The position numbers and the translations under genes are program-made. Shown one piece after another: positions 46,704-57,069 of a stretch of 64,000 bases of DNA. The notes below the pieces were generated by a model, which searched no databases, was not told the origin of the DNA, and worked only from the letters and a program-made list of their open reading frames with translations. The first letter of the stretch is position 1. Every line of letters starts with the position of its first letter. Location of the stretch: the NCBI GenBank assembly GCA_965153355.1, contig OZ231126.1, positions 23,250,001 to 23,314,000 on the forward strand, in the 5' to 3' direction. The DNA is from Flaccisagitta enflata. Its lineage: Eukaryota > Chaetognatha > Sagittoidea > Aphragmophora.

Positions 46704-46880
46704 CAGTGGGACCCCGCCTCATCGGTTCCATTGGGACTGAAGATTTTTCACCTTTACCTCAGGTTTACCTTTATAGAGAGGTGAAATCACATGCAAAACT
46801 ATTATTTGGGACCTCAAAATATTGACCTTTATTGATGGGGAACCTTTAAAAGCGGGCCTGTTATTGCGGGGTTCCACAAG
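46704..46880. mobile_element. TA-flanked MITE, diverged relative of the 21.5-kb element
   Basis: Left end CAGTGGGACCCCGCCTCAT after TA. The right end inverted is close to TGTGGAACCCCGCAATAAC, followed by TA. Shared interior includes CCATTGGGACTGAAGAT and GGGGAACCTTTAAAAGC. There is no ORF, so it is non-autonomous. Confidence 0.7.
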
Positions 46881-46986
46881 TATTTCTTTAATTCTGATTT
46901 GTTTGTTTGATCTTCCTTTTGGTTTCTCCGTTTGATGTTTGGTTGTATCTTTCTTTCTGTCTTTCTTACGCTTTTTATTCTGTCTT

Positions 46987-47025
<39 letters not shown>
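46987..47025. repeat. (CT)n microsatellite
   Basis: About 18 CT units. Confidence 0.9.
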
Positions 47026-47030
<5 letters not shown>

Positions 47031-47060
47031 CATCTTCTTTTTTTGATTATTTTCTTTTGC

Positions 47061-47350
47061 TCATTTACTTTCATTTCGCTCATGTAAGTCAGCAGCCCTG
47101 GAACATGACTCTTCTCGCCTTGTCGGCCATTTTCTCATTCTCTCTCTAAATTTTCGTATTTTGTTCAATTTGGTTCCTCTCAGAGTCTGCAAATGGAATT
47201 GATGGGATCTTTTTACACCGTTGACATCATCGGCGGCGTCAGCAGCGGCTCTTACAGCAGCGTCAGTCACCATTCGTCGCTTCAGCGCCGCGGTTTCGTC
47301 TTCCTCTCTCTCTTTAATTTCCTTCTTTTCCTCGTGCTCAGCTGCCATGT
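47061..47350 (-). CDS. Candidate coding exon, charged/Ala-rich protein
   Basis: On the minus strand CTTCATTTTCTCTCAG (a good splice-acceptor sequence) is followed directly by AC-ATG. From that ATG (47348) the frame reads MAAEHEEKKEIKEREEDETA, then ALKRRMVTDAAVRAAADAAD, and stays open to 47061 through a basic stretch (KLNKIRKFRERMRK). The N-terminal half is strongly charged and predicted helical. No family is recognised. The downstream exon boundary is unclear; a weak donor (GTGTAA) near 47214 is possible. Local GC and codon texture differ from the surrounding AT-rich DNA. It may also be a first exon with the acceptor match arising by chance. Confidence 0.35.
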
Positions 47351-47741
47351 CTGAGAGAAAATGAAGAAGACGAAAAAGATGAAAACTACCGCCGAATGAA
47401 AAAGCTTCGCCGTAGACCAAAAAAAATCCACGAGTAAGAGATATTACTTGTATTTAAAAACAGAAAAGATAAAACAGCTGAAAAGTCAAATTATTTCAAT
47501 TGTTAACCCAATTTATTTGTCCACGTCTACCGGGGGAAATTATTTTGAATGGCTGGATGGATGTCGTACTGGACTAAATGTATCTATTTGACCAATCGCG
47601 CTGGCCTGAGTCAAGGTCATCACGTAGTATCAGAGTAAGTGCCGCTCAAGTCGGTTCATCCATCGTTCCGTCGATTAGCCTCACTAGGCTTTATTTGTAT
47701 TCACTGCCCCTGCCTGATTGTTTTGTTTGTTTGTTTTTTTT

Positions 47742-47747
<6 letters not shown>

Positions 47748-47801
<54 letters not shown>
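47748..47801. repeat. (CG)n(TG)n microsatellite
   Basis: GCGCGCGCGCG passing into about 22 TG units, then TTGGTGTG variants. Confidence 0.9.
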
Positions 47802-47802
<1 letters not shown>

Positions 47803-48076
47803 GGTGTGTATGTGTTGGTGTGTTGTTCATTTGTTCATTTGTTTGTTTGTTAGTTTATTTCTTTGTTAATTTGATTGTCAGAAGGCATCAGGGCAATGCA
47901 TTCCGCATTCCAGTGAAGTGTTTCTATCTCAATAGATTGAGACATTCATTGTAAAAATGTTGATGGTCTAACTTTAAAATGTCTAACTTATGTCGACCTA
48001 AACCGTAAAAACCGATTAAATACTATCCCGCATTTCTGTTTATCTTTCAGGGAAATCTACCGTGAATGACTCTATC

Positions 48077-48200
48077 AGTAAGTAAAATAAATCATAAGTA
48101 AAGTAAACCATAAGTAAACCATAAGTAAATCATAAGTAAATCATAAATAAAGTAAATCATAAATAAAGTAAATCACAATTTAAGTAAATCATAAGTAAAG
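48077..48200. repeat. AAGTAAATCAT short tandem repeat
   Basis: About ten imperfect copies of a unit near ATAAGTAAATC, directly adjoining the TIR element that follows. Confidence 0.75.
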
Positions 48201-48202
48201 TA

Positions 48203-48906
48203 CACTTTTTTGTTTTTATAAGCACCTCGTTTATAAGCACGCCCAGCCTCAGATATTGGGAAAATCTAAGCACATTGCTAAGTACACTCCAGGTTGAGAT
48301 TTCTGATTTGAAAAAAAAAAATTGGTGAATTTCTAAAGATATGTTTATTTTTAGACTTTTTTGGTTGGAATTTCAAAAAAAAGCAATGGAAACTTTCATA
48401 GAAATCAAAATTATTTATAATATCATTCCATCAATACATTCAAGATCTTGATACTGATATTAATAATTGAACCTGAATAATATTTAGAACATCATTACTA
48501 TTGTTTTTAAAAAATCATTGCTTTAACAAGGATCACAAAAAAAAAAAAAAAAATATCATAATAAAAAAAATACTAAAAATCTAATAAAAGTTTATAGTAA
48601 ATCAAGATACTAATCTCATCCCATGGTTTATATAAATATAGGACAACGTCAGTAAATACTATATTCTTTTACAAAATACACTCATTACTGTATTTTATAC
48701 TATACTTTATCTTATACTATACAATACTTTATGCTGAACTGTTTTCTATACCCTACTGTGTACTTTAATCTATACTGAATAGGATGATTACCTACCGATG
48801 AATGACAAGCACGCCATTAAGCACATTTCAGCCTCGAAAATGAGATTTTACTAAGCACGCTCCTCTTCAGCCAAAAAAAGAGCGTGCTTATAAAAAGAAA
48901 AAAGTG
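48203..48906. mobile_element. 704-bp non-autonomous DNA transposon, TA target site
   Basis: The left end CACTTTTTTGTTTTTATAAG and the right end inverted CACTTTTTTCTTTTTATAAG differ at one base, then continue CACC/CACG. TA flanks both ends. Sub-terminal TAAGCAC motifs recur inside each arm (TTTATAAGCACGCCCAGCC; CTAAGCACGCTCC). The interior is AT-rich with no ORF. The TA target and CACT-type ends suggest a Tc1/mariner-class MITE. Confidence 0.8.
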
Positions 48907-49020
48907 TAAATCAACGATTTCCTGCAACGCTTAGAAAAAATTCAGTCGGTTATTTTCGTTTTTGTGTCATCTTGGAGAAAGTACAACCGCTTGTGCTATC
49001 TTTCTTTGTCTTTCTCTCTT

Positions 49021-49345
49021 TTTAGTCGCGTGCACGCGACTCTACAACCCGCTCTGTCCGTCAGCGGTTGGTCCGTCCGTCTGTTGGTGGGTCACGCTTA
49101 GCTTTTCAGGCATTTACGGGCGGTTTTGGGGTTACTGCTGCTGCCCAACTGCTTGGTTGGTCAATTTCTACTCCCGCTTTGTCCGTCGGTGGGTCGGTCG
49201 GTCAGTTGGTCTGTCACGTTTTACTTTTTTTATGACTATTTTTTTGACCCACTGCTCCTGCCCAAATGGTCTTGTGACCTTAAATATGGTCCCTGCCTAC
49301 CCACACGCGACTTCAGTAGCCGTGTATCAGGCCTTGTTTTTTTTT
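49021..49345 (+). mobile_element. HINE-like element(s), type B 3' end
   Basis: Begins TTTTTAGTCGCGTGCACGCG with the full 18-bp palindrome, then ACTCTACAACCCGCTCTGTC. Inside, a second core starts near 49168 (TCTACTCCCGCTTTGTCCG). The element ends CCGTGTATCAGGCCTTG. The segment 49168-49345 is about 95 percent identical, inverted, to 53397-53580. Confidence 0.65.
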
Positions 49346-49349
49346 AAAT

Positions 49350-49560
49350 TCGCGGACTCGTGACTCTTCAGGAGGCCTTCTCCGTTTGTTGGTCCGTCCG
49401 TTGGTCCATTGGTCACTCCGTCTGTCCATAAGCACGAGTCGTAAAGTGGAAAAATGAGCGTTTTGGATGCGTGTGCGTGTTTGGAGGTGGGAGGGGGGGG
49501 GGGGTTGAAAGCCCATGCCCAAACGTCTGTAACAATATTGTAACCCCGCGTTACTTGTTT
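49350..49560 (+). mobile_element. HINE-like element, type A
   Basis: Starts CGCGGACTCGTGACTCTTCA, core GTTGGTCCGTCCGTTGGTCC, then GTCGTAAAGTGGAAAAATGA, ending AACCCCGCGTTACTTGTTT. It closely follows the order seen at 58739 and, inverted, at 22252. Confidence 0.65.
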
Positions 49561-49754
49561 TTTTGTTTGTTGTTGTTTTTTTGTTTCTTTATTTCTTCGT
49601 TTGTTTCTTCTTTCTTTCCTTCCGTCTTTCTTTTTCTCCTCAGCGGACGAACTGTATTCCTAATATATATAATAAGATATGATATGATATAATATATAAT
49701 ATATGATAATATCTGAATTTCATTCTTGGTTGATTTTTTATGCATCTTGGAGGT

Positions 49755-49990
49755 TAAAGAAGGCCGGATACACGGCTACCCCAGTCGCGTGCGGGTAGGC
49801 AGGAGCAGTGCTGAAGAAGGTCACAAGAAAATTTGGGCAAGAGCAGTAGGCTCAAAAACGTCGAAAAACTAAAAGTCGCAAAAGGGTTATATGGTCAGCG
49901 GTACCCGTTGCCCCTATGTGAATGTTTGTGGATGTGTGATGGTGAGAGGGGCAGCGGCCCCAAAGGGACCAATGACGGTCATTTTGTAGA
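49755..49990 (-). repeat. Type B HINE 3' end followed by a GGCCCC module
   Basis: AGGCCGGATACACGGCTACC then CAGTCGCGTGCGGGTAGGCA is the inverted type B terminus. At 49890-49975 GGTCAGCGGTACCCGTTGCC leads to GGGGCAGCGGCCCCAAAGGG, the same module as at 33.6 kb but inverted. Confidence 0.6.
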
Positions 49991-50066
49991 TGAAGTATCG
50001 CACTTGAGTTTCCCAAAAATTCCGCCAGAGCAAACTTTCAATCGGCGAGTAGATATTAAGCTCTAA

Positions 50067-50170
50067 AACACCCCTAACCCTAGCCCTAACCCTAACTCTA
50101 ACCTGATCCCTAAGACTATCCCTGACCTTATCCCTAACCCTAACACTAACCCTACCCCTAACCCTAACTT
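50067..50170. repeat. Interstitial telomere-like repeat (CCCTAA)n
   Basis: About 17 CCCTAA-type hexamers, several perfect (CCCTAACCCTAA) and others with single changes (CCCTGA, CCCTAG, CTCTAA). This matches the TTAGGG telomere repeat of most animals, in reverse complement. Confidence 0.85.
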
Positions 50171-50269
50171 GTTACCCGCTTTCGAGTGATTGACCGCTAA
50201 AAACAAAAGACAAAAGGACGATAACTCTCCTACTACGAGACCCCAATGACATATGCTTAGAAAGTTTGG

Positions 50270-50735
50270 AGGCTCTAGGCTGCCAATTGAGCTTGGATTT
50301 GAGCCCTGAGGATTGGATTTGAGCCCTGAGGCTGGAATTTGAGCCTTGAGACTGGGGTTTGAGCCTCAAGGCTGGGATTTAAGCCTCAAGACTGGGATTT
50401 GAGTTTCATGGCTGGGATTTGAGCCTAGAGGCTGGGATTTGAGCCTCATGGCGGGGATTTGAGCCTCAAGGCTAGGATGTGACCCTTGAGGCTGGGGTGT
50501 GAGCCTTGAGGCTGGGATGTTAGCCTTGAGGCTAGGATGTGAGCCTTGAGGCTGAGATGTGAGCCTCGAGGCTGTGATGTGAGCCTTCGGACCTGAGTTT
50601 GGGCGTCTAGGCTGGGATTTAGGCCTTGAGGCTGGAATTTGAGCCTTGAGGCTGGAATATAGGCCTGGAGCTTGGGATATCAGCCTTGGGGTGGGATTTG
50701 AGCCTCGAAACTGAAATTGGAGCCTTGAGACAGCG
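50270..50735. repeat. 20-bp satellite (inverted form of the 16.3-kb satellite)
   Basis: About 23 tandem copies of a unit near GGGATTTGAGCCTTGAGGCT, the reverse complement of the 16.3 and 33.1 kb arrays. The array ends at a G-run (50744-50753). Confidence 0.9.
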
Positions 50736-50778
50736 GGATTCAATGGGGGGGGGCGTAGAAGAAGGAGAGTGGGGTGTA

Positions 50779-50847
50779 GACAATTTTTAGTCGCGTGCTA
50801 AGCGACTCTACACTGTAGAGTCGCTTGGCACGCGACTAAAAATTGTC
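50779..50847. repeat. 69-bp near-perfect palindrome made of two HINE heads
   Basis: GACAATTTTTAGTCGCGTGC followed by (T/C)AAGCGACTCTACA is repeated inverted after a central CTG, with one mismatch. It is two family heads facing each other with no core between them. Confidence 0.85.
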
Positions 50848-51133
50848 ATGGAAGACTATGGTATTTCCACCTGGTGAAGACAATCGTGAGGATGTTTTAG
50901 GTCCTGACGGCCGAGAAGGTCCTCGCTCGCTTATCTTCTGCGACGTCGAAAGACTGGGCAATCGCATCACTCTACTTGTAGTGAACCTTTCCAGGTCTAA
51001 TATACGTCGCGATGAATACTCTTGCCTCTTTCGAAGAATTATGTGTATTAGTCACCGATCCGACTTACTTCGTATTTTACCTTTTTGTTTATCTAAATCG
51101 ACGAAAACTGACACCAGTCTCAGCGTGATGTAA
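50843..51133 (+). CDS. Candidate coding fragment, 96 aa
   Basis: Frame MSWKTMVFPPGEDNRED then VLGPDGREGPRSLIFCDVER then LGNRITLLVVNLSRSNIRR, ending TDTSLSVM-stop. The composition is balanced and has GC-rich codons, unlike the satellites around it. The first few codons lie in the palindrome head. The fragment sits between that head (50779-50847) and an inverted type B 3' terminus (AACAAGGCC at 51137). It may be a host exon or a captured gene fragment. No family is recognised. Confidence 0.35.
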   Translation: MSWKTMVFPPGEDNREDVLGPDGREGPRSLIFCDVERLGNRITLLVVNLSRSNIRRDEYSCLFRRIMCISHRSDLLRILPFCLSKSTKTDTSLSVM

Positions 51134-51136
51134 AAA

Positions 51137-51170
51137 CAAGGCCAACACCTATAAGTCGCGTGCGAGACAT
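51137..51170 (-). repeat. HINE-like type B terminus
   Basis: AACAAGGCCAACACCTATAA then GTCGCGTGCGAG: the inverted 3' end of the family, without a recognisable core to its right. Confidence 0.5.
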
Positions 51171-51425
51171 GAAAAACTGAATTGACCTGAATCCTTATTG
51201 TATCTTTTTCATCAACATGACTGAATAGGGAGAAATAAAAGAAATGAATAACATGATTAAGTTGACTAGATTGACTTGAATGAATTGATGAATGAATAAG
51301 CCTAATGAGGTGTATTGGAGGCCGTGGAAACCTACCCAATTACAGGCCGGGACCACTGGAATTAGTGGTGACTTTTGTAATTGAGTCAAATTAATCAACT
51401 CTATCAACCCAATCAATGAAAAATG

Positions 51426-51898
51426 ACTAATCCAGACTTAAACCAGACTTTAACCAGCAGACTTTAACCAGCAGACTTAAACCAGCACACTTAAACCAGC
51501 AGACTTAAACCAGCAGACTTCAACCAGCAGACTTAAACCAGCAGACTTGAACAAGCAGACTTAAATCAGCAGATTTAAACCAGCAGACTTAAAACAGCAG
51601 ACTTAAACCAGCATACTTAAACCAGCAGACTTAAACCAGCAGACTAAAACCAGCAGATTTAAACCAGCAGACTTAAACCAGCAGACTTAAACCAGCAGAC
51701 TTAAACCAGCAGATTTAAACCATCAGACTTAAACCAGCAGACTTAGACCAGCAGACTTAAACCAGCCAACTTAAATCAGCCAACATAAACCAGCTGACTT
51801 AAAGCAGCAGACTTAAATCAGCAGACCTAAACCAGCAGACTTAAACCAGCAGACTAAAACCAGCAGACCTAAACCAGCACACCTAAACCAGCAGACTT
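51426..51898. repeat. 14-bp minisatellite
   Basis: About 33 copies of ACCAGCAGACTTAA, many exact and some with TTTAA or AAA variants. 51171-51425 before it holds no recognised feature. Confidence 0.95.
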
Positions 51899-53330
51899 AA
51901 AATGACACAAATGACCAAAACATACCAAAAAACATAAATGACCAAAACATACCAAAAACATACATGAACCTGAAACCAAAAAACCAAACAACCAAAAAAA
52001 ACAAAAAACAAAAAACAAAAAACCAAAAAACCAAAAAACCAAAAAACCAAGAAACCAAAAGACCAAAAACCAGAAAACCAAAAACCAAAGACCAAAAAAC
52101 AAAAAACATAAAACCAAAAAAAAACAAAAAAAAACAAAACAAAAAAAAAAAAAACCAAAGAGCCAAAAAACCAAAAAACCAAAAAACCAAAAAACAAAAT
52201 CAAAAACCAAAAACATAAATGACCTAAACATACCAAAAAACCATGTAAAATGACCAAAAACCAAAAAAAAAAAACACAAAAACCAAAAACCAAAAAACCA
52301 AAAACATAAATGATCAAAACATACAAAAAAACCATGTTAAATGACCAAAAATGACCTGAAATGTCCCAAAAAAAAACAAACAAAAATCAAAAAACAGGAG
52401 ACCAAAAACAAAAAAAACAAAAAAAAACAAAAACAAAAACAAAAACAAAAAAAAACAAAAAAACAACCAAAAACCAAAAAATAAAAAACTAAAAAACTAA
52501 AAAACTAAAAAACTAAAAAACTAAAAAACCAAGAAACTAAAAAACTAAAAAACTAAAAAACAAAAAACAAAAAACAAAAAAAAACAAAAAAAAAAACAAA
52601 AACCAAAAACATAAATAACCAAAACATACCAAAATAACCAAAATGACCAAAATGACCAAAATGACCAAAATGACCAAACCCCAAAAAAACAAAAACCAAA
52701 GAAGCAAAAAACCAAAAAACCAAAAACCAAAAAAAACAAACAAAAAATATCACTGACCAAAACATACCAAAAAACAATGTTAAACGACTAGAAATGACCT
52801 AAAATGTCCTAAGAAACAAAATAACAAAAAACAAAAAAACAAAAAAAACAAAAAAACAAAAATATAAAAAACAAAAAACAAAAAGCAAAAAACAAAAAAC
52901 AAAAAACAAAAAACAAAAAACAAAAAACAAAAAACAAAAAACAAAAAACAAAAAATGAAAAATGAAAAACAAAAAACCAAAAAACAGAAAAAAAATCAAA
53001 AACAAAAAACCAAAAACCAAAAACTAAAAACTAAAAACAAAAAACCAAAAAAAAAAATAACAAACATTAATGACCAAAACATACCAAAAAACCATGTCAA
53101 ATGACCAAAAAATGACCTGAAATGTCCCAAAATGACTTGAAATGACTTAAAGCTAATTCAAATGCCCTAAAATGACACAAATGACTTAAATGAACAAAGT
53201 GATGTAAATGATCAAAAATGACCATAAATGACTAAAGGCAACCAAAAATGACTAAAGGCAACCAAGAACAACAAAAAAATGACTCAAAATAACTCCAGAC
53301 GACCCAAAATGACCAAAAACGATGCAAAAA
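51899..53330. repeat. 1.4-kb A/C-only low-complexity tract
   Basis: The plus strand is almost entirely A and C (AACCAAAAAACAAAAAACC), broken by a recurring sentence near CATAAATGACCAAAACATAC and ACCATGTTAAATGACC about every 100-350 bp. The minus strand is thus G/T-only, and its Phe/Gly/Leu/Val ORFs are spurious. It follows the 14-bp satellite with no gap. Confidence 0.9.
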
Positions 53331-53592
53331 AAGCTAAGTGTTACCGACCAACCAACCGACTGATGGAGCGGGTTGTAGAGTCGCGTGCACGCAACTAAAA
53401 ACAAGGCCAGATACACGGCTACCAATGTCGCGTGCGTGTGGGCAGGGACCATATTTAAGGTCACAAGACCATTTGGGCAGGAGCAGTGGGTCAAAAAAAT
53501 AGTCATAAAAAAAGTAAAACGTAACAGACCAACTGACCGACCGACCCACCGACGGACAAAGCGGGAGTAGAGTTGCGTGCATGCGACTAAAA
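53330..53592 (-). mobile_element. HINE-like elements in tandem, minus strand
   Basis: Minus strand from 53592: TTTTTAGTCGCATGCACGCA, core GTCGGTGGGTCGGTCGGTCA, end CCGTGTATCTGGCCTTG at 53397. The next element starts immediately with TTTTTAGTTGCGTGCACGCG (53396 down to 53330). The TTTTT at the junction belongs to the second element's head. Confidence 0.7.
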
Positions 53593-53797
53593 ATCCTCCA
53601 TATGTACTATCAATTAAAACAAAACGTAAACAGATATGCAGATACCGCCTAAATTCATTTTTCTAAACGGCAAAATTTGTACCTTAAATTAGCCTCAATA
53701 AGCTTCAATAAGCTCCACTCCAAGCATCGTGCTCTGTCGTCACTCTTTTTCGCGTTTGCATCTTTGATTGTTTGTCTAAAGTCTGTGTATGTGGGTG

Positions 53798-53898
<101 letters not shown>

Positions 53899-54366
53899 AC
53901 CGTTCGCGTTATGTTGAAACGCCTTTTGTTTGGAGGTCTTCTAGACAAAATATTTGCTGTTTCAACGCCTGGGCGCAATCGCAATCGCTCGGGCGTCGCG
54001 ACTAATTGCGCCATCTGCTCCATGCATACGTTTCAGGCTCTCTACCTGAAGACTCCGCGTTGGCGATGTCACTTGTATCATATCTGTACCACAAGGCCAC
54101 TTTCGTCTCTGACACTGTAGTCCACAAGCTCTCACTAAGGGGCTATCATTGCCCCCACCATTGCATTGATGCTTTCCTTCCCCCATGTCATCACGTTCAC
54201 CGCCAAGTTGCCTCCTCCGCTACCACAGTGAGCCCCCACATTTCACGATTGGCTACCCTGTCCATCCTTGTATCATTTTATTCCCCATCTAACCTCCTTC
54301 TTCAACCGTCACCTTGTTGTCAACACCACTACCACTTTCCGTCAGTATTTTCTAGCTTTCTTATAA

Positions 54367-54690
54367 GTTCGCTACCAAACTACCGTCTTCACTGTCACAG
54401 TGTCACTTCCCCTCAGTATCTTCAGACCTATTTTGCCTCCACAACAACTCTTCCCAACTTGGATCCTACCCCTGCCAGAACAAACACCACCACAGCTCTC
54501 ACCGTCGCTTCTTTCACCAACACACCTATCATCTGCACCCTCAACATCTCGGCCGACCTTCGCGACTGCAACTCAGCGTTATCACCAATTCGTTATGGCC
54601 GTAATCGCCGTAATCGTCTTTACTTTCGCCGTCGCCGCGTCCATAATCGCCGTTTTTTGGTCCCTCCTCAATTTAATTAACGGGTTTAAC
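54367..54690 (+). CDS. Candidate exon: Pro/Ser-rich segment plus one membrane helix
   Basis: Frame opening after a stop at 54364-54366. A Pro/Ser/Thr-rich stretch (FRPILPPQQLFPTW; LPEQTPPQLSPSLLSPTH) is followed by a clear hydrophobic helix, MAVIAVIVFTFAVAASIIAV then FWSLLNLI, at about 54594-54680. This arrangement (mucin-like stalk, then a single helix) is typical of a membrane protein. The region has no in-frame upstream exon that I can prove. A competing longer frame (54006-54680) has unlikely composition. At 55155 a strong splice acceptor could mark a following exon. Treat as a candidate. Confidence 0.3.
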
Positions 54691-54739
54691 CATGTTTCTC
54701 CCTCGCACTGCCTATCGTTTCTCCCATTCTCTTGACGGC

Positions 54740-54740
<1 letters not shown>

Positions 54741-54803
<63 letters not shown>

Positions 54804-54847
54804 AAAGACAGAGACAGACAGACAGACAGACAGGCAGACAGACAGGC

Positions 54848-54886
<39 letters not shown>

Positions 54887-54892
54887 GAAATT
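54741..54892. repeat. (GA)n then (GACA)n microsatellite
   Basis: (GA)n 54741-54800 followed by (GACA)n with GGCA variants to 54892, then GATTTA repeats to 54910. Confidence 0.95.
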
Positions 54893-55154
54893 TAGATTTA
54901 GATTTAGATATATTTAGCCTAAGGAAAACTATTATATTTAGCCAAAGGAAAACTTTGGTCGGAAAAAAGAGATGGAGAGACAGGAACAATAGTGAATAGC
55001 CCAAAAGATAGAGACAGAGACAGAAACTAAGAAAGTCAGAAAAAAGAAGAGAGCTTAATGAGGAAATTTCTTTAATTGCCCGTTTTCGAAGCAGCGCGTT
55101 GCGATCATAGTCGCTTTCATTGCCGTCCATTATCGTTTCTCTTTTTGTCTTCAG

Positions 55155-55408
55155 GTCTTTGCCTCATGATGACGCCGATGGTGCCGCGCCGAGGATGGCG
55201 TGATTGTCGCAAATATCGTAGATATCCTGAAATTCGTTTAAAAATAAAAGCCGTGGATGGGCTTTTGGTTTTAGCTACGATCAACAGACACCGACTTAGA
55301 AGCAAAACGGACAGAAAAATCAACTTCAACTCGACTAAAAGTACTTTCGACTCTGAATATCTTTTTTTGTTCTTCAACACTCATCTAACTTCGGTAATCT
55401 TTGGATGA
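55155..55408 (+). CDS. Candidate terminal exon after a strong splice acceptor
   Basis: CGTTTCTCTTTTTGTCTTCAG ends at 55154 and is an excellent polypyrimidine-AG acceptor. Two frames are possible after it. A short acidic one reads SLPHDDADGAAPRMA-stop. A long basic one contains MMTPMVPRRGWRDCRKYRRY and stops at 55408. I cannot choose between them. If linked to the membrane-helix exon upstream, this would supply a cytoplasmic tail. Confidence 0.25.
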
Positions 55409-55629
55409 CAAGATGTGAAGAGTGAGAAAACGCGATTGAAAATCTTTTATTTTCGGAATCGGTATGACTAGTCGCCGTTTGAGCCGCAGCTGGCACGCAT
55501 CCATCGCGAAAAATCGACAACATTGGATGCTAATATGTCGGTGACGAAGAGAACTGCAGCATTAAAGGAATATCGACTGCTTTGTATTTTTGCGCATCTT
55601 TATTCAACTTCACTTTTAGGAAAAGAACA

Positions 55630-55639
55630 ACAACACGCC

Positions 55640-55676
<37 letters not shown>

Positions 55677-55700
55677 GCAGCAATAATAACAACGGCAGGA
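55630..55700. repeat. (AAC)n microsatellite
   Basis: About 15 AAC/CAA units with a GGC interruption. The rest of 55409-56634 shows no supportable gene, only short AT-rich unique sequence. Confidence 0.85.
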
Positions 55701-56634
55701 TAGTAAATTAAGTAAAAACAACAACAGCATCATGCAACATCGATAAACGACAACAACCAATCGAAAATATCAACAATAACCAAAAAAGAAAGAAAGAAAA
55801 AAGAAAAAAAACTTGCAGCACGACAAAATCATAGTTAATTAGTGAAGTTCTAACTTACGTATCATGACATGGCGGCGCGGTTAGGGCGTGCACCCGGGGT
55901 TCAGCGTGCCACACAGCCGCCAGCCCGTCAAGCCGCTGTTGCGTTCAGCAAAAGTGCATAAGCAAAAGTGCGCCAAGTGATTTTTTTTTCTGCGGCGCAA
56001 CTTGGTACAAGAATAAATCATGAAAAATAAATAACTCGACAAGTTGTTGACTTGCTGTTGCATGAACGAAGGAACTTTTTCCACCTCTGAACGGGCTCAT
56101 CAAAGTCAAACAACAAGTCAAGTGATCTCTACAAAGCTGAAGTTTTGTTGCTTACTTTTGGAACCTCGAACTCTGGACACGGCGTCCAGAGCGTAATCCC
56201 AGGAACAATCATAGAGTGGAAAACGGTTAAAGCTCAATCATGAACTCTTTAACTCTCGTCTGATCAGCTTTTCTGTGAGTTATCATATCTTTTATTGATA
56301 GATCAAAACGGATAACAGCGGGCGATTCGTTTTTAATTAAAATCACAATATGCAAATGAGGTTTCCTTAGATGAACCGATTTCGTTGGCAGATCAATAGG
56401 CCATGTATTGAACAAGCCCAACCGGGCAACAATGCGTCCGAATTGTGTCTTCGCATGTATTAAATATGGCGCTTAACATGTGACATATATGGAGAGACTG
56501 ATGGACTAACAGACAGATGAAACGACAGAGTAGCAAAAGAAGCTTTCAAAACACGTTCGTCTATCATTTGATTCAGTATATGATCTCATCTTGGTCAAAC
56601 CAGCCGACTGCTGACGAGAAACGCGAATTTTGCA

Positions 56635-56727
56635 TGATGGACTTACGGAAGGACCGACCGACCGATTGACCGACCGACGGACAGACCCGCTTATAGAGAT
56701 GCGTTCCTGATGGACGAGTCTAAAAAG
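56635..56727 (-). mobile_element. HINE-like head, minus strand
   Basis: Minus strand: CTTTTTAGACTCGTCCATCA, then CATCTCTATAAGCGGGTCTG, then GTCGGTCGGTCAATCGGTCG. A second core-like run lies at 56490-56535 (ACTGATGGACTAACAGACAG). 56728-57060 holds no recognised feature. Confidence 0.5.
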
Positions 56728-57069
56728 CGTTTTGGCATGCACTTCATGAATGACATGATCCAGTAATCAATCGGATATAATACATCTAGGCAAAGTTAAT
56801 TGGGAAAAAAATCGAAAAACGTTTTCGATTTTTGAGTTCAAGTTAGGAATTAATTTTTTCGCTTGAGATATTTTGAAGTTAGGTCACTCAAGCTATTGAG
56901 GCTAGGGTTAAAAGTGGTACAGGGTGAAAGGGCACTACACCTTCTGGAAAAAAGCACTGTGGGACCAATACTTTAGGCTATGAATTTTTAATCTTTTTAT
57001 TTTCACATTTTCCGCCATTTTTCAAAGATCTATATTTTGCATTGATCTCAATTTTTTTCCTACGTCAAC

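Noticed and set aside
51869-53020. Phe/Gly/Val/Leu-rich minus-strand ORFs resembling membrane proteins
   Set aside because: Translation of the A/C-only tract's complement. Three frames are open at once, which marks low complexity.
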